Source: Vibrio tritonius (lineage in GTDB: Bacteria; Pseudomonadota; Gammaproteobacteria; Enterobacterales; Vibrionaceae). Taken from it: a stretch of 64,000 bases of DNA. Of the stretch, positions 32,033 through 41,058 are shown piece by piece; within the stretch, counting starts at the first letter, position 1, and each line of letters begins with the position of its first letter. The translations under genes were made by a program, and so were the position numbers. The stretch lies in contig NZ_AP014635.1 of assembly GCF_001547935.1 (NCBI RefSeq), positions 2,790,001 to 2,854,000 on the forward strand, in the 5' to 3' direction. A model generated the notes under the pieces. It searched no databases. It worked only from the letters and a program-made list of their open reading frames with translations, and had not been told where the DNA came from.

Positions 32033-33073
32033 ATGAAAAAGAGTGTCATTATTTCCTTACTAGCGAGCATCACATTCGCTAAATTAGCCATTGCTACTGA
32101 ACTCAACATTTATTTATGGGAAGATACGCTATCTAAGCGAGTAATAAATAAATGGAATGAAAGTCACGATATTAAACTTAACTTATATCATTTTGATAAT
32201 GATGATGAACGAAGTTTATTAATGTTAAAAAGTTTACAGTTACCATTTGATATTGTTGTCTTAGATAATATTTCGGCACATTTATTTTCTCGACAGCACG
32301 TTTTTGAAGACCTTACTGATTTATCCAACCGTAAAAATAATTTACCACGCTGGAATCAAGCTTGTGGAACTGCAGCGATTCCTTATTTTTGGGGATCGGT
32401 GGGCATTGCCTATCGCAAGAGTAAAGTAGACCATGTTCCTGATTGGAGTGACATGGTTGATATCGCTCCATCTCAACGCGGTCATATCGGAATGATCCAA
32501 GATAGTGTCGAGACCTTACTACCAGCACTATACAGCTTTAACTACTCACCGATTACAGATAATGCACATGCATTAAAGCAAGCCTATGAGGCCATGCTTA
32601 AAGCAAATCCTAATATCCTCACTTATGAGTATCTACTGAGCTATGTGCGCAGTCACAAAAACAGTGATGACTTGCACATGGCGGTCGCCTACAGCGGCGA
32701 TCAATATTCACTCAATCGCTATTTTAAGACAAATGACTGGGATTTTGTGACGCCGAGTGGAGAACCGTACTTATGGATTGACTGTATGGCAATAAACAGT
32801 AATTCTCATGTAAAAAAAGAGGCTAAGCAATTCTTAGAGTTTCTGATGGAACCTGAGATAGCCAAGTTGAATGCCCTCGACATAGAGGCGGCAACTCCAA
32901 ATACAAAAGCAATTAAATTACTACCGAAGTCGTACGCTAATGATAAGTCGATCTTTCCCCCTGAGGCTTTACAGGGTGGCGGTCTTATCGACAGTGAACT
33001 CACTCCGGAAAATTTAAATGTCAGGGCTAAAATTATAAACAGTATTATTAACCAGCATGAAGTTAAACCATAG
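32033..33073 (+). CDS. nspS: Periplasmic polyamine-sensing protein NspS (PotD-like)
   Basis: The 346-residue protein is a PotD/SpuD-type polyamine-binding protein with a signal peptide (MKKSVIISLLASITFAKLAIA) and the family start ELNIYLWEDTLSKRVINKW. By analogy with V. cholerae NspS it would bind norspermidine and spermidine in the periplasm and control the c-di-GMP enzyme MbaA rather than serve transport: no permease or ATPase gene is nearby, and mbaA overlaps its end by 17 bp. The ribosome binding site is weak. Ligand identity is inferred from the pairing with mbaA. Confidence 0.87.
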   Translation: MKKSVIISLLASITFAKLAIATELNIYLWEDTLSKRVINKWNESHDIKLNLYHFDNDDERSLLMLKSLQLPFDIVVLDNISAHLFSRQHVFEDLTDLSNRKNNLPRWNQACGTAAIPYFWGSVGIAYRKSKVDHVPDWSDMVDIAPSQRGHIGMIQDSVETLLPALYSFNYSPITDNAHALKQAYEAMLKANPNILTYEYLLSYVRSHKNSDDLHMAVAYSGDQYSLNRYFKTNDWDFVTPSGEPYLWIDCMAINSNSHVKKEAKQFLEFLMEPEIAKLNALDIEAATPNTKAIKLLPKSYANDKSIFPPEALQGGGLIDSELTPENLNVRAKIINSIINQHEVKP

Positions 33074-35414
33074 AATACTATTGCTTATCGCACCGGTAAT
33101 CCTACTCAGTTCCGCGGCGTCAAGCTACATTATCTATAACAGTCAAAAAGATGCACTGATCAAGCGTACTGACAGCTATCTGCAACTTAATATGGAAAAA
33201 CTGGCCAGCCACTTTCAACAAACGAAAGCGCTGGTCGGTAGCTATTCATTTACTCTGTCGAAGAGTGACATCATTCGCTACTATTTTTCTCATAAGCAGA
33301 ATCCCTACCGAGAGCTAGAACTTGTCGACAATATGCATGAAACACTGCACATCTTGCAGCCAAGTGAGCAACAATTTGTCGCCCTATCTATTTTAGATGG
33401 AAATAAAAAGGTTCTTTATTACGCAGAGAACAGCAATGACCCATTTGCTCAAATCGATCCTACTGTTAAAAAGTACGTTGACCGTCGTTTTGAGAAAACA
33501 CGTAGAACATCGGATGTAAGCTATACCACTAACGCCGCGGGGGAAGGCGTATTAGTGCGTTATGATGTACTTGATACCCAAACCCTTGAAACGCCTTTAA
33601 GCTACAACCGCAATCAGGTTTTCTTTGTTGTTGTTTATGTCAAACTCGACCAATTCAATGCACTACGCAAAAAGATGGAGTTTGACAACAAAACTCTGAT
33701 TTATTTTTCGCACCAACTCCCGAAAAAACAGCATGAATTATTGCAAACAGCAGAACTGATGCCCGGCTATTATGCCATTCTCGATCCTGCGCCTATGATT
33801 CTAAAAAATCAGCTTAATGGCATTCAAAAAGACCTGCTCGTCTCTTTTTCAGTTTCGGCTTTTGTCACTGTATTGTTATTGTTGCTTCTACTTTACCGAC
33901 ACGTGATTAACCCAATCTTGCGCTTAGATACACAACTGCAAGAAGTAGAAAACAAAAAACGACGTAACATTGAAAAACTCAACACGAATGATGAAATAGG
34001 TCGTCTTTCAACCCGTTTCTACGCTATGTATACTGAGCTTGAAAGTACCTATCAACGTACTAAAGTTCTGGCAGAAAATGACCATCTAACAAAATTAGCC
34101 AATCGACATCAATTCCAAGTCCAGGCACAAAAAACATTAGCGGAACTGCCAGCCAAACATCAGGCATGGGTTCTGTATGTAGACCTAGACAATTTCAAAT
34201 ACGTCAACGACAAATATGGGCATCAAGTGGGTGACTCATTGCTGATTAGCTTCGCTACCCACATGCGTTTGCTATGTGATGAATTTAACCGTACTTACGG
34301 TGTATTCAGCATTGCCTCTCGTCTTTCTGGCGATGAATTTGCTATCTTGATTGGTGGACCGCAGCGCCTAAATGACTGCGCTTCAGAATTTTCCCAACGG
34401 CTATTGGATCCGATTCGCAATAACGATAACACCTCATTATCCAACTTTCCTATTACTGCCAGTGTTGGTATCGCAACCTTTATGGTCGATGGTGATCATA
34501 TTGACAAATTATTGATACATGCCGATGCCGCAATGTACCAAGCAAAAAATTCCGGTAAAAACAAAATTGCATTTTATTCTCAAAAACTGGATGAAGAAGT
34601 CCAACGCCGTAATAGTATTGAACGTGCTTTACGAGCGGGAAATTTTAATGACGAGTTTTCACTGGCTTATCAACCTTACTTTTCTTGCTCCAACGGCAAA
34701 GTGGTTGGTGTCGAGGTGCTACTACGCTGGCACTCGGCTCTTCTTGGTGAAGTATCCCCTGTAGAATTTATTCCCGTAGCAGAACAAACAGGGTTATTTG
34801 GTATTTTAGATCAATGGGTTGTGCGAAACGCTTTCGCCAAGTTCAATCAATTAAAGAAACACTTGAATGGCAACTTTATCTTGTCTATTAATCTTTCTTC
34901 AGCGTCTCTAACCTCTTTAGATTTAGCTGGATTTATTATAAAACAGGCTAAAATCAACGATATAATGCCAAGCGAAGTGGAGTTTGAAGTAACCGAAACC
35001 TTTGCGTCAGATAGTGAGAATTACCCACTATTAAATGAGTTGAGTCAACTAGGCTTCGGCCTCACGATTGATGATTTTGGAGTGCATCACACCTCTCTAT
35101 CTCAACTAATCCAATACCCGATCAAGAACATTAAATTCGGTCGTAAATTCTTGGAAACCTTATTTAGAGAGAAAAAACAAAGTGTTATCAAACCATTAAT
35201 CGAACTTTGTCACTCTCAAGGAATGACTGTAACCGCACAGGGAATTGAAAATGGTCAAAGCCACCAATGGGTTGCTAGCTATGGTTGCGATTTTCTCCAA
35301 GGATATTATTATGCCCATCCCATGTCTTTTAATGACATTTTGCAATGGCAACCACTAATCCAAGAGAGCATTACTCATGAGCCGAGTTATCATTTCGTCA
35401 CTCAATCCAGCTAA
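33057..35414 (+). CDS. mbaA: Membrane GGDEF-EAL protein MbaA
   Basis: This 785-residue inner-membrane protein has a helix at 5-23, a periplasmic sensor region (about 30-257), a second helix (about 260-280), a HAMP-like linker, a GGDEF domain with SGDEF (about residue 424) and an EAL domain with EVLLRW (about 552). SGDEF is a working variant of GGDEF, and the EVL variant keeps the metal-binding Glu. In V. cholerae, MbaA is reported to switch between c-di-GMP synthesis and breakdown depending on NspS-polyamine. The overlapping nspS upstream and yjjX downstream (38-bp overlap) suggest one operon. Confidence 0.9.
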   Translation: MKLNHRILLLIAPVILLSSAASSYIIYNSQKDALIKRTDSYLQLNMEKLASHFQQTKALVGSYSFTLSKSDIIRYYFSHKQNPYRELELVDNMHETLHILQPSEQQFVALSILDGNKKVLYYAENSNDPFAQIDPTVKKYVDRRFEKTRRTSDVSYTTNAAGEGVLVRYDVLDTQTLETPLSYNRNQVFFVVVYVKLDQFNALRKKMEFDNKTLIYFSHQLPKKQHELLQTAELMPGYYAILDPAPMILKNQLNGIQKDLLVSFSVSAFVTVLLLLLLLYRHVINPILRLDTQLQEVENKKRRNIEKLNTNDEIGRLSTRFYAMYTELESTYQRTKVLAENDHLTKLANRHQFQVQAQKTLAELPAKHQAWVLYVDLDNFKYVNDKYGHQVGDSLLISFATHMRLLCDEFNRTYGVFSIASRLSGDEFAILIGGPQRLNDCASEFSQRLLDPIRNNDNTSLSNFPITASVGIATFMVDGDHIDKLLIHADAAMYQAKNSGKNKIAFYSQKLDEEVQRRNSIERALRAGNFNDEFSLAYQPYFSCSNGKVVGVEVLLRWHSALLGEVSPVEFIPVAEQTGLFGILDQWVVRNAFAKFNQLKKHLNGNFILSINLSSASLTSLDLAGFIIKQAKINDIMPSEVEFEVTETFASDSENYPLLNELSQLGFGLTIDDFGVHHTSLSQLIQYPIKNIKFGRKFLETLFREKKQSVIKPLIELCHSQGMTVTAQGIENGQSHQWVASYGCDFLQGYYYAHPMSFNDILQWQPLIQESITHEPSYHFVTQSS

Positions 35415-35904
35415 AATTAATGCGGTAAAGAGCGCATTTGAAGCCGTGTTTCCAGAACACCAATTTGAGTTTATCGGCGTGGCAGTAAGCAGTGATGTTC
35501 CCGATCAGCCTATTGGTGATGAAGAGACCCATTTAGGGGCAATCAACCGTATAAAAAATGCTAAAAAGCATACTCCTGGGGCGGATTATTATGTAGGCCT
35601 TGAAGCGGGTATTGCAGATAACCGCACTTTTGCATGGATGGTGATTGAAACAGAAAATCGTCGTGGAGAGTCTCGCTCAGCAAGTCTAGAACTACCGCCA
35701 GCGGTAATTGAACGCCTGTCACATCAACACGAATTAGGCGATGTAATGGATGAACTGTTTAGTACCAATAATATTAAACAGAAAGGTGGCGCAATTGGCT
35801 TGTTAACACAGTTTCAACTAACCCGAAGCAGTGTTTATCATCAAGCGCTTATTCTGGCTCTAGTACCGTTTATCAACCCTGAACACTACGTTGATAATAT
35901 TTAA
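35377..35904 (+). CDS. yjjX: Inosine/xanthosine triphosphatase YjjX
   Basis: YjjX hydrolyses non-canonical purine nucleotides (ITP, XTP) to keep them out of RNA and DNA. The 175-residue protein has the Maf/ITPase-like start SSLNPAKINAVKSAF, GVAVSSDVPDQPIGDEET and the YVGLEAGI segment, matching E. coli YjjX. It begins inside mbaA (38-bp overlap, different frame), so it is co-transcribed, though no functional link to polyamine signalling is evident. Confidence 0.92.
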   Translation: MSRVIISSLNPAKINAVKSAFEAVFPEHQFEFIGVAVSSDVPDQPIGDEETHLGAINRIKNAKKHTPGADYYVGLEAGIADNRTFAWMVIETENRRGESRSASLELPPAVIERLSHQHELGDVMDELFSTNNIKQKGGAIGLLTQFQLTRSSVYHQALILALVPFINPEHYVDNI

Positions 35905-35922
35905 AAACTATATTTAAATAAA

Positions 35923-35950
35923 TAGAACGCTAGCCTAGGCTAGCGTTCTA
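35923..35950. terminator. Perfect 28-bp palindrome between yjjX and trpR
   Basis: Two exactly complementary 14-bp arms (TAGAACGCTAGCCT and complement) meet with no spacer. It lies between convergent yjjX and trpR; the trpR stop codon touches it. Probably a bidirectional terminator, with an A/T-rich flank on the left side only. Confidence 0.65.
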
Positions 35951-36259
35951 CTATGACTTTAGAATCAAATTTGATAACTCTTGCTTCTCAGCATCGGTTC
36001 GAGATTTCAGCTCATTAGAGCCTCTGGTGATTGTTGCAATACCAACACCAAGCATTTGGCTTATCTGTCTTTGCGACAAATCCCCTTTCATCAATTCACC
36101 AAAGATATTAACGCGAGCGATAAGTGCCTCTCTCTCATCAGCGGTCATTAGCATGGTCAGTAACATTTCGTGTTGACCATCCTGAACTGCTCGAGTGATA
36201 AGATCCATCACCTGCTGCCACTCTTGATATTGTGGTTGCTCTGTCATAACTGTACTCAT
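35951..36259 (-). CDS. trpR: Trp operon repressor TrpR
   Basis: TrpR is a small DNA-binding dimer that represses tryptophan genes when tryptophan is bound. The 102-residue protein has the conserved core (TADEREALIARVNIFGELMKGDLSQRQI) and the helix-turn-helix LGVGIATITRGSNELK, almost identical to E. coli (LGAGIATITRGSNSLK). The start could be ATG 36259 or Met5. Neither has a clear ribosome binding site. A palindrome abutting the start (36262-36275) may be an operator. It follows slt by 42 bp, the same order as in E. coli. Confidence 0.95.
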   Translation of the reverse strand: MSTVMTEQPQYQEWQQVMDLITRAVQDGQHEMLLTMLMTADEREALIARVNIFGELMKGDLSQRQISQMLGVGIATITRGSNELKSRTDAEKQELSNLILKS

Positions 36260-36261
36260 AA

Positions 36262-36275
36262 TGCGATATATCGCA
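36262..36275. promoter_or_regulatory. Palindrome at the trpR start
   Basis: TGCGATATATCGCA is a perfect 14-bp inverted repeat lying 2 bp upstream of the trpR start codon. It may be an autoregulatory operator or mask the translation start; it only partly resembles the trp operator. Confidence 0.35.
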
Positions 36276-36301
36276 CTATTGTAGATAACCCCTCAAAAGA
36301 A

Positions 36302-38248
36302 TCAATATTTTGCCCGCATTTCATCTTTAGTTAAAAACTGCCCTTGGGCCCCCATAAGATCGCGGTAATACACCTCAAACATCAAAATATTTTGCACATA
36401 ACCACGAGTTTCTTTAAAAGGAATTGCCTCAATAAATGCTAATGGCCCAAGTTTCCCCTTGGTCTCTTTGCGCCAGTTATCAACTCGTAACGGTCCCGCA
36501 TTATAAGCAGCTAAAGCAAAAATACGGTTTTTGCCATACCGCTTAAGCAAACTACTAAAATATCGACTGCCAATTTCGATGTTTTTACTCACATCATAAA
36601 GCTCACTTACATTGGTGTATTCAAGCTGATATTTCTTTGCTGTATACCTGGCAGTGGATGGCATTATTTGCATAATACCTCGAGCTCCCACTGGTGATTG
36701 AGCCTCCGCATCCCAAGCACTTTCCTGCCTTGCAAGAGACATTAAAGTTACTGGATCTATTCCATTTTTATTACCATAGAAGTTGAACCACCATTGATGT
36801 GCTAATGGAAACCTCAATTCAAAATTATTCCAAAGACTCGCTGAAATAGAAGCAGTAACGGTGAGGTGGTACCAATGTTTATTCGCGGCATAAACAGCCA
36901 ACATCTCTTTTTCATCTTGATTGACCCTATCGAGTAGCCAACTCCATTCACTTTTTGCCGCGGCAATTTTATCGCGATCAATAAGCTCTTCAATTCGTGT
37001 TAGGGCTTTTTGATAAGGATGAATAAGCTGAGGATTAAACTGCAGGTCATGACTTGGGTATTGAATAGACTGACGTAATTCAATTGCAGCAGCAACGCTG
37101 TAAAAATTACGGTGACCAACCATCTCACGAAGGCGTTTATACCCAGCCTCAATATCTCCCGTTGCTAATTCACTGCGCCCTAACCAATATTGCCAAGACA
37201 ACTCTCTCCGTTCACCTTCTGGTAATAATTTGACCCACGCTTTGACCCCAGCCCAGTCCACTTGCCTTAAGGCCATACGAATGCGCATTTTCAAAAGATG
37301 TGAATCTTTGCTAGCTGCAATGACACTATCACGCCATGAGACAAGCTTTCGGTCGGTGGAATCAAGCAATTGCATCGCTATATATTGCGATAGAGACTGG
37401 ACCTGTTCATTCGTTAAATCAATCGCACGTTTTGTCTCATTCAATATCGTTCTGGCTTTATCAGGGCGACTTCGAGCAAGCTTTTCAATCGCCAGCATCA
37501 CTTGAGATGGCAAATCCAACGTACTAGGGAAACGTACTGCAATGTAAGGAATTCGCTCAGGATGTCGATAAAGTTCCAACATATTAGCTCCCCAGCGACG
37601 CATCCGTTCATCTTTGAGTTGCTGATACAAATAACTCATTAAGCCAGCATTTCTACCTTCAAACGCCAACAACATTCGTTCATAAACTAACGTGTCAGTT
37701 TTGCCACCCAGGCGAGCCCATTCTCTAAAAAGGGGATCACAAGCATCGGACACACTTGCCCCTTGAAGCCATAATGATTTTGCACCAGCAAATGCACTTT
37801 TCAGGTCACCGGTTTTTAGTTTCGCGTAGTAATACCAACACTGATACTCCTCACCTACTGGCTCTTGACGTTGAAATTCGACTAACCGTTGCCACTTCTG
37901 CTGCTTGGCCAACGAAGTAATATAAGGTGCGCTTATACGCGCAGCAAAAGGATATTCTTTATGGCTATCAATAAAAGCCCTAACAACAATCGGAGGTTTC
38001 TTACCAATATCGATAAGTAGTGAGCGATAATCTAAATAAGGCGTTAAGGGATATTCATCTAGCTGACGACGAACCTTGTTAAACTTACTTAAGTTACTTT
38101 CATCGAGCAATTCTTGGGCCTGATCGTACAAAGCTCTTTGCTGCTCTAAAGACTCTGCCATCGCGCCCGGACTGCTTAATGCGGCAGTTAATGCCAGACC
38201 ATAGATAGCCGTTCCACAAAACTGAATGGTCCGCCAACATCTTGTCAT
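36302..38248 (-). CDS. slt: Soluble lytic murein transglycosylase Slt70
   Basis: Slt cleaves peptidoglycan glycan strands in the periplasm with formation of 1,6-anhydro-muramic ends. The 648-residue protein has a signal peptide (MTRCWRTIQFC…MA), a long alpha-superhelical U/L ring (about 30-450), and the C-terminal goose-lysozyme-like domain: the catalytic Glu in LARQESAWDAEAQSPVGARGIMQIMP and the downstream AAYNAGPLRV. I choose ATG 38248 because GGAAG precedes it at 8 bp; the GTG at 38257 would leave no spacing. It produces the anhydro-muropeptides handled by nagZ and anmK. Confidence 0.95.
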   Translation of the reverse strand: MTRCWRTIQFCGTAIYGLALTAALSSPGAMAESLEQQRALYDQAQELLDESNLSKFNKVRRQLDEYPLTPYLDYRSLLIDIGKKPPIVVRAFIDSHKEYPFAARISAPYITSLAKQQKWQRLVEFQRQEPVGEEYQCWYYYAKLKTGDLKSAFAGAKSLWLQGASVSDACDPLFREWARLGGKTDTLVYERMLLAFEGRNAGLMSYLYQQLKDERMRRWGANMLELYRHPERIPYIAVRFPSTLDLPSQVMLAIEKLARSRPDKARTILNETKRAIDLTNEQVQSLSQYIAMQLLDSTDRKLVSWRDSVIAASKDSHLLKMRIRMALRQVDWAGVKAWVKLLPEGERRELSWQYWLGRSELATGDIEAGYKRLREMVGHRNFYSVAAAIELRQSIQYPSHDLQFNPQLIHPYQKALTRIEELIDRDKIAAAKSEWSWLLDRVNQDEKEMLAVYAANKHWYHLTVTASISASLWNNFELRFPLAHQWWFNFYGNKNGIDPVTLMSLARQESAWDAEAQSPVGARGIMQIMPSTARYTAKKYQLEYTNVSELYDVSKNIEIGSRYFSSLLKRYGKNRIFALAAYNAGPLRVDNWRKETKGKLGPLAFIEAIPFKETRGYVQNILMFEVYYRDLMGAQGQFLTKDEMRAKY

Positions 38249-38523
38249 GAAACTCACTTCCTTATTTCACTCATTGGGGTTGACTATTTATTACGCAAAC
38301 TATGGAATAAAAAGTAAAGTACTAGGTTGTAAACTTGTTGTTAAGAATACGAACTTGCTTACTTTTATCGTGTAAGTCTATACAACGAACATGACATCTA
38401 TGAGAAGTAACAGATGCCCCGTCCACATTTTGACATCCTCAAACTTTACGCTGGTAACAAATCGTAGATGTTTAGTATAGAATGACGATTTTACTTTGTT
38501 AGAAAGATTAGGATCGCTCGGCA

Positions 38524-40191
38524 ATGGCTGAATACGTATATACCATGTCTCGGGTGAGCAAAATTGTTCCCCCTAAACGTCAAATTCTTAAAGACATTTC
38601 ATTAAGTTTCTTCCCAGGAGCGAAGATTGGTGTGTTAGGTCTTAATGGTGCAGGTAAATCTACCCTACTACGCATCATGGCAGGCATTGACCAAGACATT
38701 GATGGTGAAGCTCGTCCTCAACCAGGTCTAAACGTGGGTTACTTACCTCAAGAACCTGTATTAGATGAAAACAAAACCGTTCGTGAAGTAGTAGAAGAAG
38801 CGGTTTCTGATGTTGCAGGTGCACTAAAACGCCTTGACGAAGTTTACGCAGCGTACGCTGAAGAAGATGCAGATTTTGACGCACTGGCTAAAGAACAAGG
38901 TGAACTAGAAGCCTTGATTCAAGCAAAAGATGGTCACAACCTAGAAAACGCTCTTGAGCGCGCGGCAGACGCACTGCGTCTTCCAGAATGGAACCAAAAA
39001 ATCGCCCATCTTTCTGGTGGTGAACGCCGCCGTGTGGCTATCTGTCGTCTGCTGCTAGAACGCCCTGACATGCTGCTTCTTGATGAACCGACCAACCACT
39101 TAGATGCTGAATCAGTAGCATGGCTAGAACGCTTCTTGGTTGATTACACAGGAACTGTTGTGGCCATTACCCACGACCGTTACTTCCTAGATAACGCAGC
39201 AGGCTGGATTCTAGAACTTGACCGTGGTGAAGGTATTCCATGGGAAGGTAACTACAGCTCTTGGTTGGAACAAAAAGATGCACGTTTGAAGCACGAAGCA
39301 GCTCAAGAAAAAGCGCGTCAAAAAACCATCGAGAAAGAGCTGGAGTGGGTTCGTCAAAACCCGAAAGGTCGCCAAGCAAAATCTAAAGCACGTATGGCTC
39401 GTTTTGAAGAACTGCAAAACACTGACCACCAAAAACGTAACGAAACCAACGAACTATTTATCCCACCAGGTGAACGCCTAGGTGATAAAGTTCTTGAAGT
39501 GAAGAACCTAACTAAATCATTCGATGGCCGTGTTCTTATCGATGATTTGTCATTCAGCATTCCTAAAGGGGCTATCGTGGGTATCATTGGTGCCAACGGT
39601 GCAGGTAAATCAACCCTATTCAAAATGCTTAGCGGCGTAGAACAACCAGATTCAGGCACAATTGAACTGGGTGATACAGTGAAACTGGCGTCTGTTGATC
39701 AGTTCCGTGACAGCATGGATGATAAGAAAACTGTCTTCCAAGAGATCTCTGAAGGTAACGACATCATCCGTATCAACAACTTTGAGATCCCTGCGCGTGC
39801 TTACTGCTCTCGCTTCAACTTCAAAGGCGTGGATCAGCAAAAAGTGATTGGCGAGCTGTCTGGTGGTGAACGTAACCGTGTTCACCTTGCGAAGCTATTA
39901 AAAGCAGGCGGTAACGTGTTGCTACTCGATGAACCAACCAACGACCTTGACGTAGAAACTCTCCGTGCGTTGGAGGAAGCACTACTGGAATTCCCAGGCT
40001 GTGCCATGGTTATCTCGCACGACCGTTGGTTCTTAGATCGTATTGCAACGCACATCATCGATTACCGTGATGAAGGCCAAGTAAACTTCTACGAAGGTAA
40101 CTATACCGAGTACATGGATTGGTTAAAATCCACTCTTGGAGCCCAAGCTGCAGAGCCACACCGAATTAAATACAAACGTATTGCTAAGTAA
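38524..40191 (+). CDS. ettA: Energy-dependent translational throttle EttA (ABC-F)
   Basis: EttA is a soluble ABC-F ATPase that binds the ribosomal E site and gates the first elongation steps according to ATP/ADP ratio. The 555-residue protein (E. coli 555) has two ABC domains with Walker A GLNGAGKST (about 40) and GANGAGKST (about 358), signatures LSGGERRRVA and LSGGERNRVH, DEPTNHLD and DEPTNDLD, the arm insert in domain 1 and the basic P-site tRNA-interaction linker (about 250-310). Codon use is that of a highly expressed gene. A strong terminator follows. The 275-bp slt-ettA spacer has a likely -10 near 38480. Confidence 0.97.
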   Translation: MAEYVYTMSRVSKIVPPKRQILKDISLSFFPGAKIGVLGLNGAGKSTLLRIMAGIDQDIDGEARPQPGLNVGYLPQEPVLDENKTVREVVEEAVSDVAGALKRLDEVYAAYAEEDADFDALAKEQGELEALIQAKDGHNLENALERAADALRLPEWNQKIAHLSGGERRRVAICRLLLERPDMLLLDEPTNHLDAESVAWLERFLVDYTGTVVAITHDRYFLDNAAGWILELDRGEGIPWEGNYSSWLEQKDARLKHEAAQEKARQKTIEKELEWVRQNPKGRQAKSKARMARFEELQNTDHQKRNETNELFIPPGERLGDKVLEVKNLTKSFDGRVLIDDLSFSIPKGAIVGIIGANGAGKSTLFKMLSGVEQPDSGTIELGDTVKLASVDQFRDSMDDKKTVFQEISEGNDIIRINNFEIPARAYCSRFNFKGVDQQKVIGELSGGERNRVHLAKLLKAGGNVLLLDEPTNDLDVETLRALEEALLEFPGCAMVISHDRWFLDRIATHIIDYRDEGQVNFYEGNYTEYMDWLKSTLGAQAAEPHRIKYKRIAK

Positions 40192-40205
40192 TACAAAATG
40201 ACTCT

Positions 40206-40234
40206 AGAGGCCTATTATAGGCCTCTTTTTTTTT
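40206..40234 (+). terminator. ettA terminator
   Basis: Stem AGAGGCCTA-TTA-TAGGCCTCT followed by nine T. Confidence 0.92.
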
Positions 40235-40294
40235 GCCCTACTCCTCATTTTTCATCGCCTCCCTTAACCGTTGATATCACTCTGCTATGCTTAC

Positions 40295-40561
40295 TATACC
40301 CAAATGACCTCAAGATGCAGACTTCAGAGCTTCATCAACGAGCACAGGTCAAGCTCAATGACGGCAGGAATGGTCATTCCCTTTCACACGTCATTGGGCG
40401 CAGAAATGGGCTTGTTGATGAGCTCCCAAAGGGCAAGTTGTATTCGCTCCTATGCTGCGTTACCGGTTTTCTACGTAGAATAACTAGGTATTCAAATCGG
40501 TGCCTTGCCTATGAGCGAATACACTCTCGCTGAAACCGCATCTTGAGGTTACTTGGGTATA
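40295..40561. mobile_element. 267-bp MITE-like repeat with 24-bp inverted ends
   Basis: The ends TATACCCAAATGACCTCAAG… (40295-40318) and the complement of 40538-40561 agree at 22 of 24 positions. Outside them TGCTTAC (40288-40294) and GTAAGCA (40565-40571) extend the symmetry. Inside are nested inverted repeats: 40327-40343/40410-40425, 40356-40363/40389-40396, 40367-40380, and 40439-40449/40513-40523. No transposase or convincing reading frame is present. I recall the end sequence CTTGAGGTTACTTGGGTATA as common between genes in vibrios, so a family of non-autonomous elements is likely. It ends 36 bp before plzA. Confidence 0.75.
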
Positions 40562-40596
40562 TACGTAAGCACTTCTTAGTTTATGGGAACATATCA

Positions 40597-40965
40597 ATGG
40601 AAAGACGCCGATTTTTACGAGTCATTTATCAAGCTCCCGTCACTTTGTCACAAAGTGATTTGAGCTTTAATGCCATGGTGAAAGATATTTCCCTACATGG
40701 ACTTCTCGTCTATTGTGAAACACCATCAGACTTAATCTCAGATAAACCACTCGATGTAAATATACCGCTTAACGATGGAGATGTAATCATCCAACTCACA
40801 GCCCAAATCGTTGATTTAAAGAGTAATTTACTTAGATTAAAAGTCGACCATATCGATCTAGAAAGCTTAGGTCACCTCAAACGCTTGGTTGAGTTGAATA
40901 TGGGAAACGATGAGATATTGCACCGCGATTTAGACCATCTTATGGATAACCACGATATTGAATAA
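40597..40965 (+). CDS. plzA: PilZ domain c-di-GMP-binding protein PlzA
   Basis: The 122-residue protein is a single PilZ domain with both c-di-GMP-binding motifs: RRFLR (RxxxR, residues 4-8) and DISLHG (D/NxSxxG). By position it corresponds, as I recall, to V. cholerae PlzA. PilZ proteins act as cytoplasmic c-di-GMP receptors for motility or biofilm; the target is not known from sequence. I place the start at ATG 40597 (MERRRF), preceded by GGGAA, not at 40543 inside the repeat element. Its promoter region is largely the element at 40295-40561. Confidence 0.88.
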   Translation: MERRRFLRVIYQAPVTLSQSDLSFNAMVKDISLHGLLVYCETPSDLISDKPLDVNIPLNDGDVIIQLTAQIVDLKSNLLRLKVDHIDLESLGHLKRLVELNMGNDEILHRDLDHLMDNHDIE

Positions 40966-41003
40966 ACAAATTAGCCTTACTTCCACCGTCCCCCTCAATG
41001 ACT

Positions 41004-41038
41004 CAAAAAAAAACGCTGCTTAGTAAGCAGCGTTTTTT
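41004..41038. terminator. Bidirectional terminator between plzA and tyrA
   Basis: Stem AACGCTGCTTA / TAAGCAGCGTT with long A-run on the left and T-run on the right, serving the two convergent genes. Confidence 0.9.
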
Positions 41039-41058
41039 GCATAAGAATAATAGTGACC

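Noticed and set aside
40198..40533. Two overlapping open frames (111 and 70 codons) downstream of ettA
   Set aside because: They lie mainly within the inverted-repeat element and resemble no protein family; the first also begins inside the ettA terminator.
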